From assembly GCF_014287515.2 (NCBI RefSeq), contig NZ_CP092473.1, positions 1,701,001 to 1,765,000 on the forward strand: 64,000 nucleotides of DNA, written 5' to 3'. Origin of the DNA: Roseburia rectibacter. Lineage in GTDB: Bacteria > Bacillota > Clostridia > Lachnospirales > Lachnospiraceae. The notes below the pieces were generated by a model that was not told the origin of the DNA, did no database searches, and was given only the letters and a program-made list of their open reading frames with translations. Positions 35,082-42,928 of the stretch are shown here, piece after piece (position 1 is the stretch's first letter; every line of letters starts with the position of its first letter). Both the position numbers and the translations under genes were made by a program.

Positions 35082-36266
35082 ATGACAAAGATTGATATTA
35101 TATCTGGTTTCCTTGGAGCCGGAAAAACAACATTTATTAAAAAAATGATCGAGGAAGTTTTTAAGGGCGAGAAGATCGTTCTGATTGAGAATGAGTTTGG
35201 TGAAGTCGGTATCGACGGAGGATTTTTAAAGGATGCCGGAATTGAGATTACAGAGATGAACTCCGGTTGTATCTGCTGTTCTTTAGTAGGTGATTTCGGT
35301 AAGAATTTACATGAAGTTATCGAGAAGTTCCATCCGGACCGTATTTTGATCGAGCCGTCCGGTGTCGGTAAATTATCTGATGTTATGAAATCTGTGATCG
35401 ACGTGGAAAAAGATGAGGATGTCAAATTAAACGGACTGATCACAGTTGTCAATGCATTAAAGGCAAGCAAGCAGATGAAAGCATTTGGCGAGTTCTTTAA
35501 TAACCAGATCGAATATGCGACGACTGTTGTTTTAAGCAGAAGCCAGAAGGCAACACCAGAGCAGTTAGAGCTTTGTGTAAAACAGATTCAGGCATTGAAT
35601 CCAAAAGCTGCTGTTATCACTACTCCATGGGATGAGATCAAAGGTGAGCAGATCTTAAAAGTAGTAGAGGGACAGGATTCTCTGGAAGTAAAACTTCTTG
35701 CAGAGCAGCATGCAAAGGAAGAAGCAGAGGAACATGAGCATGAGCACCATCATGACCATGATCATGACGAGCATGAACATCACCACGATCACGACCATGA
35801 TCATGAAGAGGACGAACACCATCATGACCATGATCATGACGAACATGAACATCATCATGACCACGATCACGACGAGCATGAACACCATCATGACCATGAT
35901 CACGACGAGCATGAGCATCATCACGAACATGATGAGAACTGCACCTGTGGCTGTCATGACCATGAACACCATCACCATCATCATGCAGATGAGATATTTA
36001 CAAGCTGGGGCAAAGAGACTCCTCATAAATTTACAAAAGAGCAGATCGAGGAAGTATTAAAGACGCTTTGTGAGACAGACGATTACGGTGAGATCCTCCG
36101 TGCAAAAGGTATGGTTGCAGATGTAAATGGTTCCTGGATCTACTTTGATATGGTTCCGGGTGAGTATGAGATCCGTGAGGGAGAGCCGGATTATACCGGA
36201 AGACTCTGTGTGATCGGTACACATATTGACGAACACAGATTAGAGGAGCTGTTTGGAATCGCGTAA
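35082..36266 (+). CDS. COG0523/CobW-type metal-chaperone GTPase with long His-rich tract
   Basis: A 394-residue member of the G3E GTPase family that delivers metal ions, often zinc, cobalt or nickel. It has the P-loop GFLGAGKTT at the N-terminus, the metal-binding CxCC motif in NSGCICCSLVGDF (near 61-70) and EPSGVGK near 91. Residues about 217-302 are His/Asp/Glu-rich, built from an 11-residue repeat, followed by CTCGC and a CobW C-terminal domain. The tract could store or sense metal. Which metal is unknown. A second GTPase gene follows. Confidence 0.9.
   Translation: MTKIDIISGFLGAGKTTFIKKMIEEVFKGEKIVLIENEFGEVGIDGGFLKDAGIEITEMNSGCICCSLVGDFGKNLHEVIEKFHPDRILIEPSGVGKLSDVMKSVIDVEKDEDVKLNGLITVVNALKASKQMKAFGEFFNNQIEYATTVVLSRSQKATPEQLELCVKQIQALNPKAAVITTPWDEIKGEQILKVVEGQDSLEVKLLAEQHAKEEAEEHEHEHHHDHDHDEHEHHHDHDHDHEEDEHHHDHDHDEHEHHHDHDHDEHEHHHDHDHDEHEHHHEHDENCTCGCHDHEHHHHHHADEIFTSWGKETPHKFTKEQIEEVLKTLCETDDYGEILRAKGMVADVNGSWIYFDMVPGEYEIREGEPDYTGRLCVIGTHIDEHRLEELFGIA
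35745..35940 (+). repeat. 33-bp tandem coding repeat (HHHDHDHDEHE)
   Basis: About five imperfect copies of a 33-base unit encode EHHHDHDHDEH, with CAT/CAC and GAT/GAC switching between copies. The third copy is shortened and altered (HEEDEHH). Synonymous changes between copies point to selection on the protein as well as repeat slippage. It lies inside the GTPase gene. Confidence 0.85.
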
Positions 36267-36286
36267 AAGCGGAAGATCGGAGACTA

Positions 36287-36361
36287 GTGTGAAAAATAAC
36301 ATTTTTCACACGCAAGATTTGTGCTTACGCACAAACTTGAGATGCGCTGGATGGCAGCGAA
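36287..36361 (+). repeat. Two-hairpin dispersed repeat, family 1 (copy A)
   Basis: The first hairpin is gtgtgaaaaat / atttttcacac (36287-36311); the second is aagatttgtgc / gcacaaactt (36314-36338); a gatgcgctggatggcagcg tail follows. The same order and sequence recur at 49287-49348 (reverse) and 51881-51963. It sits between the two GTPase genes, ending about 15 bases before the second ATG. Confidence 0.85.
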
Positions 36362-36376
36362 AGAATGGAGATTTAT

Positions 36377-37318
36377 ATGAACGAAATACCAGTATATTTA
36401 TTTACCGGTTTTATGGACAGTGGAAAGACGACTCTTGTAAAAGAGACGCTGTTTGATGATGGATTTACCGAGGGCGGAAGAAGCGTCGTGATCTGCTGCG
36501 AGGACGGAGATATCGAATATGATGAGGCAGAGTTAAAAAAGATCAATGCAAGACTCGTCATGGTAGAAAACGAAGAAGATTTTACAGAAGAATTTTTAAA
36601 CAAGGTTCAGGCGGAATATCTGCCGGAGCAGGTGTTTATCGAATACAACGGTACCTGGGGCATGGGAACGCTGATGGATATGGAGCTTCCGAAACACTGG
36701 GTGATCGTACAGCAGTTAGCAACCGTGGATGCAACAACATTTGATATGTATCTTGCAAATATGCGTACTATGGTAATGGAACAGTTATTCCAGGCGGATG
36801 TTGTGATCTTTAACCGTTGTGATGACAGTACGGATAAAGGAAAATGCCGCCGTAATGTTAAGGCACAGAATCGTAAGGCACAGCTTGTTTTCGAACGTGA
36901 GGATGGCAGCTTAGATGAGCGCCCGGAGGAACTTCCGTTTGATCTTTCCGCGGATGTTATCGAAGTTACAGATGCAGATTATGCGATCTGGTACATGGAC
37001 TGCATGGACAACCCTAAGAAATATGAAGGCAAAAAAGTATCTTTTCTTGCTCTGGTATATAATCCGGAAAAACTCAAAAAAGGTGTGTTTGTACCGGGGC
37101 GTTTTGCAATGACATGCTGCATTGAGGATGTGACATTTATCGGATTTAAGTGTAAATATGCGGATGAGGACAAGATCCCGCACAAATCCTGGATCAATAT
37201 CACAGCGGAAGTGCATGTGGAATTTGCGAGGGAATACAAAGGAAAAGGACCGGTGCTTTATCCGGTATCCATTGAACCGGCAGAAAAACCGGAAGATGAG
37301 CTGGTTTATTTCTCGTAA
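36377..37318 (+). CDS. CobW-like GTPase fused to a DUF1980-like domain
   Basis: A 313-residue protein. The N-terminal part has the P-loop GFMDSGKTT, but no CxCC motif; the guanine motif is the variant FNRCDD. The C-terminal part (about 200-313) resembles the DUF1980 (TIGR03943) C-terminus: NPKKYEGKKV, GRFAMTCCIEDV, a SWINITAEV strand and a final ELVYF. That domain usually stands alone with a YcgR/YraQ permease, so this looks like a fusion. GGAG precedes ATG 36377. Metal handling is likely, given the upstream GTPase. Confidence 0.8.
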   Translation: MNEIPVYLFTGFMDSGKTTLVKETLFDDGFTEGGRSVVICCEDGDIEYDEAELKKINARLVMVENEEDFTEEFLNKVQAEYLPEQVFIEYNGTWGMGTLMDMELPKHWVIVQQLATVDATTFDMYLANMRTMVMEQLFQADVVIFNRCDDSTDKGKCRRNVKAQNRKAQLVFEREDGSLDERPEELPFDLSADVIEVTDADYAIWYMDCMDNPKKYEGKKVSFLALVYNPEKLKKGVFVPGRFAMTCCIEDVTFIGFKCKYADEDKIPHKSWINITAEVHVEFAREYKGKGPVLYPVSIEPAEKPEDELVYFS

Positions 37319-37358
37319 ACCGGATATGTTCTGCATGTGTAAGCTGGGGAGAATAATC

Positions 37359-37392
37359 GCTGCTGGTCACACTTGGAGATGTGAACAGTAAC
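37359..37392 (+). repeat. Partial copy of the gttactgttcac hairpin (family 2, copy C)
   Basis: gctgctggtcac and gtgaacagtaac pair imperfectly around acttggagat, matching the end hairpin of copy A at 13899-13931. A gcataggaaaa word follows, also found right of copy B. Confidence 0.7.
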
Positions 37393-37407
37393 AAATAGAT
37401 GCATAGG

Positions 37408-37455
37408 AAAAGGACAGAAGTTGGAATCCGAAGATTCCAGTTTCTGTCCTTTTAA
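37408..37455. terminator. Bidirectional terminator between GTPase and hemerythrin genes
   Basis: aaaaggacagaa and ttctgtcctttta pair, extended by ggaatc/gattcc, with T or A runs on both sides; it can stop both converging genes. Confidence 0.9.
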
Positions 37456-37505
37456 AATTTTTAGTAAGCAGATATTATTTTTTGTGTTCTTGTTTTTCTT
37501 TGAGC

Positions 37506-38348
37506 CTATTCTTCCTTGATTCCATGTTCACGCATATACTCACCAATCTTTTTATCGGAACCTAAGATATGATTGATCAGCCAGCCGGACAAAAAATTGA
37601 TCAGGTCAATCAGATATTCCTGCTGATTGTCATCCATTTCGTCCAAATCTGTTAAATCAACCTCAACAAGACGTTCCACGAAGGCAGTATGTGCACGTTT
37701 CTGAGCACTGATTTCCGGATAATGGATGCGTTCCATGAGATTTTCTTCATCACGGAAATGAAATTCTGTATAGTCTTTTAATTCTACAAGCAGGTGCATG
37801 ATCTCATCATATTTGTCATGCAGAAGTTCTGCGTGAATCAGATCGTTGGTATCGTGAATGATCTCAAACAGCCGTCGGTGCTCAGTATCAATTAACTCAA
37901 CGCCGGTTTTGTATTTTTCGCAAAATGCAAATGGATCTTCTTCATCAGCAGAAATAGAAGACATTTTTCCGATCATCGTATCACTGCTTAAGATATGCCG
38001 GTATAACCAGCGAGCCAGATAAGCCAGCAGGTCGTTTAGGGATTGCCTTGCTGCTTCCGGGGAAGAAGTATCCAGAGCAAAAGTGTTGATTTTTTTTGTA
38101 AATGCTTCATGTTCTTTTTTTTGGATCGGAAGCTCAGGATCATGAATATGCTCCATGTAAGCTTCCTCATGGGCGAAATGTGTTGCGGCGTAATTTTTCA
38201 ATCCGGAAACCAGATTCTTGGAGATAACAGAGGTATCTGAACTTTCTTTTGAAAGGTCAATCGCTTCATTTATCATCTGAAATAACCGACGATGCTCATT
38301 ATCAATCTCGTCAATTCCAATTAAATAGTCGTCTGTAAATTTATACAT
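37506..38348 (-). CDS. Tandem bacteriohemerythrin
   Basis: A 280-residue cytoplasmic oxygen-binding protein with two hemerythrin domains. Domain 1 has DNEHRRLF, HFAHEEAYME, KEHEAF and YRHILSSD; domain 2 has DTEHRRLF, HFRDEENLM, RAHTAF and NHILGSD. Together these give the His/Glu/Asp diiron ligands of each domain. ATG 38348 is chosen because TCCTCC (AGGAGG) is placed before it; an in-frame extension to 38417 is not. In an anaerobe it may bind oxygen or act in oxygen sensing with the chemotaxis system. Confidence 0.9.
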   Translation of the reverse strand: MYKFTDDYLIGIDEIDNEHRRLFQMINEAIDLSKESSDTSVISKNLVSGLKNYAATHFAHEEAYMEHIHDPELPIQKKEHEAFTKKINTFALDTSSPEAARQSLNDLLAYLARWLYRHILSSDTMIGKMSSISADEEDPFAFCEKYKTGVELIDTEHRRLFEIIHDTNDLIHAELLHDKYDEIMHLLVELKDYTEFHFRDEENLMERIHYPEISAQKRAHTAFVERLVEVDLTDLDEMDDNQQEYLIDLINFLSGWLINHILGSDKKIGEYMREHGIKEE

Positions 38349-38512
38349 TATAAAATCCTCCCTTCCGTGGTAAATACCACTTTTCTTTTGAATAAAAATA
38401 TGGATTTCCCAGCCCATAATTATATTTATGGAGTTATATGGGATAATACATCAACATTATAACATGAATCCGTGTGAGAAAAAAGTAAATAAAAAAGAAA
38501 ATAAAAAATGTG

Positions 38513-38541
38513 TTGACAAAATCACTTTAATATATTAAAGT
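38513..38541 (+). promoter_or_regulatory. Promoter of the Trp T-box leader
   Basis: -35 TTGACA (38513-38518) with a 17-base spacer to TAAAGT (38536-38541). The -10 is weak; TATATT and TATACC nearby have poorer spacing. The T-box leader begins shortly downstream. Confidence 0.6.
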
Positions 38542-38555
38542 ATACCCATAAAGAA

Positions 38556-38816
38556 AAACCGTTGAGAAAGAGTAGTAAGCGATTTTTGATATCACAGAGA
38601 GCTGCAGGCGGTGGGATTGCAGTATGGATGGATTTGCTGAATGGACTTTTGAGGGCGGCCTGAACAGATACAGTAGGCGTCGCCGGGAACCGGACCCGTT
38701 ACCCATCCGGCATGTATGGTTGTACATGAAGCGAGTGGACTTTTCAGTCAATATGAGTGGTACCGCGATAATAGATACTATTACCGTCTCAGGCAAGAAC
38801 CTGAGGCGGTTTTTTG
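38556..38816 (+). promoter_or_regulatory. T-box riboswitch with Trp specifier (TGG)
   Basis: A full leader. Stem I begins near agagtagtaa (38571-38580). The specifier loop tgaatggacttttgag gives TGG at 38642-38644, the Trp codon. The T-box tggtaccgcg lies at 38758-38767, and the terminator stem accgtctcagg / cctgaggcggt with its T-run ends at about 38815. Uncharged tRNA-Trp would bind both sites and block termination. The assignment to Trp is by specifier alignment with known T-boxes. Confidence 0.9.
38783..38815 (+). terminator. T-box attenuator terminator
   Basis: accgtctcagg and cctgaggcggt pair across a six-base loop and are followed by six T. Confidence 0.9.
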
Positions 38817-38906
38817 TGTAATAAAAAAGTATTTTTTGTTACGCTGCATGACGAATTCCACCTCTCAAAACGGATTTTCCAAATTTAAAATCTGGAGGGA
38901 AAAATA

Positions 38907-40022
38907 ATGAAAAGAAAAATGATGGCAGTAGTATTAATGATGGCAATGACAGCAGGTGTGCTTGGTGGATGCGGAAATAACGCAGGAAGTAATGCAAATG
39001 CAGATGGAAATGCACAGAATAATGCAGATACTGCAGAGATAAAAGAGGATGAGGACGGAAATGTGACAGAAGCTGCAAATGCAGATGGAACAGTTTATAA
39101 AGTAGGTATCGTCCAGTATGTGGATGATGCATCTTTAAATCAGATTGAGAAAGCAATTGAGGCAGAGCTTGATGCAAAAGGTGCAGAACTTGGTGTGACA
39201 TTCGATTATGCAGATTATACCTATAACGGTCAGGCAGATTCTTCCACATTAAATCAGATCGCAACAGATCTTGTGGCAGAGAAAGTGGATGTGATCATTC
39301 CGATTGCAACCCCGGCAGCCATGATCATGCAGAACGCAACAGAGGATAACCAGATCCCGGTTGTATTTTCCGCAGTATCAGATCCGGTCAGTGCAGGGCT
39401 TGTTGCAGACTTAGAGGCACCGGGAGCAAATATCACAGGTACATCCGATGCACTTGACACCACGGCAGTCATGAAGCTGATCATGGCAGCCAACCCGGAT
39501 GTTAAAAAGATCGGACTGTTATATGATAAGAGCCAGGATTCTTCTAAGGTACCGGTTGCAGATGCGATTTCTTTCTGTGAGGAAAATGGTATTGAGTACA
39601 TTGAAAAGACAGGAACCACCAATGCAGAAGTATCCGCAGCGGCAGATGCACTTGTGGCAGAAGGAGTGGATGCAGTATTTACTCCAACCGATAATACGAT
39701 CATGACAGCAGAACTTGCGATTTTTGAAAAATTTGCAGATGCAAAGATTCCTCATTATACAGGAGCAGATTCTTTTGCATTAAACGGTGCATTCTTAGGC
39801 TATGGAGTTAACTACACAGAACTTGGAACTGCAACAGCAGATATGGCAGCAGATGTTCTTGTAAATGGTGCGGATCCTGCAACAACAGCAGTCCGTACCT
39901 TAGACAGCGGTATTGTGACTGTCAATACAGAGACAGCGGCAGCCGTTGGTATTGATGATGGCGTGTTCAAAGATATGTGTGAGGAATTAAAAGAAGTTAC
40001 GACTGCAGAAGAATTTGAATAA
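38907..40022 (+). CDS. trpX: ABC transporter substrate-binding lipoprotein, probable tryptophan uptake
   Basis: A 371-residue lipoprotein with lipobox GVLGGC and an Asn/Ala-rich linker to about 50, then an ABC substrate-binding fold of the COG2984 type (VGIVQYVDDASLNQIEKAIE, then DPVSAGLVADLEAPGANITG). The COG2984/4120/1101 systems controlled by Trp T-boxes (TrpXYZ in streptococci) are tryptophan importers, and the Trp T-box here fits. The ligand is inferred from this control; the gene symbol is provisional. Confidence 0.82.
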   Translation: MKRKMMAVVLMMAMTAGVLGGCGNNAGSNANADGNAQNNADTAEIKEDEDGNVTEAANADGTVYKVGIVQYVDDASLNQIEKAIEAELDAKGAELGVTFDYADYTYNGQADSSTLNQIATDLVAEKVDVIIPIATPAAMIMQNATEDNQIPVVFSAVSDPVSAGLVADLEAPGANITGTSDALDTTAVMKLIMAANPDVKKIGLLYDKSQDSSKVPVADAISFCEENGIEYIEKTGTTNAEVSAAADALVAEGVDAVFTPTDNTIMTAELAIFEKFADAKIPHYTGADSFALNGAFLGYGVNYTELGTATADMAADVLVNGADPATTAVRTLDSGIVTVNTETAAAVGIDDGVFKDMCEELKEVTTAEEFE

Positions 40023-40058
40023 AAGCGGAATATAAGAAAAAATGAGCCGGAGGGGATT

Positions 40059-41021
40059 ATGGGTTCGATCATTACACTTTCCATTGTACAGAGTGCGTTG
40101 GAACTTGGTTTTATCTATGCACTTGTTGCATTGGCATTATTTGTATCATTTTCCATATTGGATATTGCGGATCTGTCAACAGACGGCTGTTTCACGTTGG
40201 GCTGTGCGGTCTGTGCGACAGTGACGCTTGCCGGACATCCGGTGTTAGGATTGTTTGCGGCAGCCGCAGCAGGTGTGCTGTCTGGATTTGTTACCGCATT
40301 TTTACAGACCAGAATGGGCATTCAGTCAATCTTAGCCGGAATTATTGTAAATACCGGACTGTATACGATCAATATTGCAGTCATGGGGTTTGCATCCAAT
40401 CTCAATCTTTTTTCCTGCGATACGGTATTTTCATGGGCGAAAGACCACATCGGAGGAACCTGGTATAAACTCATTGTCGCAGCAGTATTTGTTATGATTG
40501 TAGGCGTGATACTGGCATGGTTTTTAAATACGAGACTGGGACTTTCCATCCGTGCGACCGGTGATAACCCGGATATGGTAAGGGCATCAAGTATCAATAC
40601 CGGACTTATGATCACGATCGGTCTTTGTGTGGCAAATGCCATGACAGGACTCTCCGGCGGACTGCTTGCACAGTATCAGAAATCCTGCGATATCAATCTT
40701 GGAACAGGAATGGTGACGATCGCTCTTGCGAGCCTGATCATCGGAGAATCGATCATTGGAAAAGGCGGAGTGTTAAAGCGTGTGGTCGGTGTAGTGCTAG
40801 GAAGCTGTCTGTATCGTTTTATCGTAGCGATCGCGTTAAGATTAAATGTTCCGGCAGAATGTTTAAAACTGGTATCATCACTCATCGTTGCGTTTGCGAT
40901 CGCATTGCCTTATCTTAAGAAGCAGGCTGCGTTTGTGAAACAACGCCGCCAGGCAAAGGCTGAAAACCAGTTATATATGCAGCAGATCCAGAAACAGAAC
41001 CAGAAGAAGGAGGAACCGTGA
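40059..41021 (+). CDS. trpY: ABC transporter permease, probable tryptophan uptake
   Basis: A 320-residue membrane protein with about eight or nine hydrophobic helices (BPD_transp_2 group). The opening LGFIYALVALALFVSFSILD and DLSTDGCFTLG match COG4120 permeases. A Gln/Lys-rich tail ends the protein. GGAGGGG precedes ATG 40059; the TGA stop overlaps the ATPase start by one base. It belongs with the flanking binding protein and ATPase. Confidence 0.85.
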   Translation: MGSIITLSIVQSALELGFIYALVALALFVSFSILDIADLSTDGCFTLGCAVCATVTLAGHPVLGLFAAAAAGVLSGFVTAFLQTRMGIQSILAGIIVNTGLYTINIAVMGFASNLNLFSCDTVFSWAKDHIGGTWYKLIVAAVFVMIVGVILAWFLNTRLGLSIRATGDNPDMVRASSINTGLMITIGLCVANAMTGLSGGLLAQYQKSCDINLGTGMVTIALASLIIGESIIGKGGVLKRVVGVVLGSCLYRFIVAIALRLNVPAECLKLVSSLIVAFAIALPYLKKQAAFVKQRRQAKAENQLYMQQIQKQNQKKEEP

Positions 41022-41830
41022 TGTTAATTATGAAAAATGTCAGCAAGACCTTCAATCCGGGAACTGTCAATGAAAAATGCGCATTAAAAAATCTGAATCT
41101 GGAATTGAAGGATGGCGACTTTGCAACAATTATCGGAAGCAATGGAGCAGGTAAATCTACATTATTTAATGCGATCACCGGAGCATTTTTTATCGACCGG
41201 GGACTGATTGTGTTAGATGGGGAGGATATTACTTACCAGAAAGAACATGTGCGGAGCAAGGTGATTGGTCATCTGTTCCAGGATCCTTTAAAAGGAACTG
41301 CACCGCACATGACAATCGAAGAAAATATGGCACTTGCGTATCTGCGTGCAAAAACTTCAAAAAATGCCTACTTCAGCCGTATCAATGCGGCGGATAAAGC
41401 AAAATTCAGGGAGCACCTTGCACTGCTTGATATGGGGTTAGAGGATCGCATGAAGCAGCCGGTAGGACTTCTTTCCGGAGGACAGCGCCAGGCACTGACG
41501 CTTCTTATGGCGACGATGGTCACACCAAAGATCCTGCTGTTAGATGAGCATACGGCGGCATTGGATCCGGCAACCGCAAAAAAAGTGCTCGACCTGACCA
41601 GACAGATCGTTGCAGAGAGAAAGATCACCTGCCTTATGGTAACCCACAATATGCACCAGGCATTAGAACTTGGAAACCGCACGCTTATGATGGATTCCGG
41701 AAATATTATTCTGGATGTGAGCGGGGAAAAACGGGCAGGCATGACTGTGGAGGATCTGTTAGAACAGTTTGCGGTCTGTGCCGGAAAGCGTTTAGATAAC
41801 GACCGTATCCTGTTTTCACAGGCGCAATAG
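41021..41830 (+). CDS. trpZ: ABC transporter ATPase, probable tryptophan uptake
   Basis: A 269-residue ATPase of the COG1101 type. Walker A GSNGAGKST, Q-loop HLFQD, signature LSGGQRQALTLLMA, Walker B ILLLDEHTAALD and H-loop VTHNMHQ are intact. DEHTAALD, in place of DEPT, is typical of this subgroup. AAGGAGG precedes ATG 41021; GTG 41018 is a less likely start. Closes the T-box operon. Confidence 0.87.
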   Translation: MLIMKNVSKTFNPGTVNEKCALKNLNLELKDGDFATIIGSNGAGKSTLFNAITGAFFIDRGLIVLDGEDITYQKEHVRSKVIGHLFQDPLKGTAPHMTIEENMALAYLRAKTSKNAYFSRINAADKAKFREHLALLDMGLEDRMKQPVGLLSGGQRQALTLLMATMVTPKILLLDEHTAALDPATAKKVLDLTRQIVAERKITCLMVTHNMHQALELGNRTLMMDSGNIILDVSGEKRAGMTVEDLLEQFAVCAGKRLDNDRILFSQAQ

Positions 41831-41914
41831 TGTTTAAAATAAAGAAAATGGAATTTTTTGCAGGATCTGGCAGTAATAATTTGAAAAAAAACAGAACTAA
41901 TTGAGAAAAAATAG

Positions 41915-41950
41915 AGGAAAGCCGTTGAAATTTAACGTGTTTTCCTTTAT
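41915..41950 (+). terminator. Terminator after the ABC operon
   Basis: aggaaagccgtt and aacgtgttttcct pair imperfectly around a short A/T loop, with T-rich sequence after. Confidence 0.7.
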
Positions 41951-42019
41951 TATGTTAAAGTATGAAAATAAATACTTTGACGGGCATGTTGATGTATATA
42001 AAAATGTTAGGAGGAGACC

Positions 42020-42898
42020 ATGTATCCAATCGTAAGAAGAGAAAAACTGGCAGATAAGATTTATCTTATGGATGTCAAAGCACCTCGTGTGGCACAGTAC
42101 TGTGAGCCGGGGCAGTTTGTAATTGTAAAGATTGATGAGGAGGGCGAGCGTATTCCGCTTACCATTTGTGATTATGACAGGGAAGCAGGTACGATCACGA
42201 TCGTATTCCAGACTGTCGGAGCATCTACAGAGCGTATGGCATATTTACAGGAAGGAGATGCATTCCAGGATTTTGTAGGCCCACTTGGATGTGCGTCTGA
42301 CCTGATTGACGAAGATATTGAAGAATTAAAGAAAAAGAAGATCCTTTTCGTTGCCGGAGGTGTTGGTACAGCACCGGTATATCCGCAGGTAAAATGGCTG
42401 CATGAGCACGGTGTGGACTGTGATGTGATCATGGGATCTAAGACAAAAGATCTGTTGATCTTAGTAGACCAGATGAAAGAAGTTGCGACAAATCTCTATG
42501 TGACGACCGATGATGGTTCTTATGGATTCCACGGTATGGGAACCAATCAGTTACAGGAACTCTGGGATGCAGGAAAACGCTATGATCACTGTGTAGCGAT
42601 CGGACCGATGATCATGATGAAATTCGTATGTAAGCTGACAAAAGAGCTTGGAATCCCGACCGTTGTTTCCATGAATCCGATCATGGTAGACGGAACCGGA
42701 ATGTGCGGTGCATGTCGTCTGATAGTAGGCGGGGAAGTAAAATTTGCCTGCGTGGACGGACCGGAGTTTGACGGGCATCAGGTTGATTTTGACCAGGCGA
42801 TGAAACGTCAGGCACAGTACAAGACAGAAGAGGGAAGAGCGATGTTAAAGCTGCAGGAAGGTGATACACATCACGGCGGCTGTGGCAACTGTCAGTAG
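42020..42898 (+). CDS. nfnA: NADH-dependent ferredoxin:NADP+ oxidoreductase, subunit A
   Basis: A 292-residue FAD-binding subunit of the NfnAB electron-bifurcating complex, which links NADPH oxidation to ferredoxin and NAD+ reduction. FVAGGVGTAPVYPQVKWL is the NAD-binding part and CGACRLIVGGEVKFAC plus the last CGNC supply [2Fe-2S] Cys residues. It resembles sulfide/dihydroorotate dehydrogenase electron-transfer subunits; the next gene settles the reading. GGAGG precedes the ATG. Confidence 0.9.
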   Translation: MYPIVRREKLADKIYLMDVKAPRVAQYCEPGQFVIVKIDEEGERIPLTICDYDREAGTITIVFQTVGASTERMAYLQEGDAFQDFVGPLGCASDLIDEDIEELKKKKILFVAGGVGTAPVYPQVKWLHEHGVDCDVIMGSKTKDLLILVDQMKEVATNLYVTTDDGSYGFHGMGTNQLQELWDAGKRYDHCVAIGPMIMMKFVCKLTKELGIPTVVSMNPIMVDGTGMCGACRLIVGGEVKFACVDGPEFDGHQVDFDQAMKRQAQYKTEEGRAMLKLQEGDTHHGGCGNCQ

Positions 42899-42928
42899 GG
42901 TTGAGCGTTTGAAAAGGAGATAGAGAGA

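Noticed and set aside
35745..35940. CRISPR-like spacing in the His-rich repeat
   Set aside because: It is an uninterrupted coding tandem repeat without unique spacers and lies inside a gene.
35655..36060. Antisense and plus-frame reading frames rich in Met/Val/Ile across the His tract
   Set aside because: They are shadows of the His/Asp codon repeats (CATGAC type) read in other frames; no start signal.
38624..38821. Open frames overlapping the T-box region
   Set aside because: They lie within the T-box leader and terminator, with no ribosome-binding site; the RNA structure explains the sequence.
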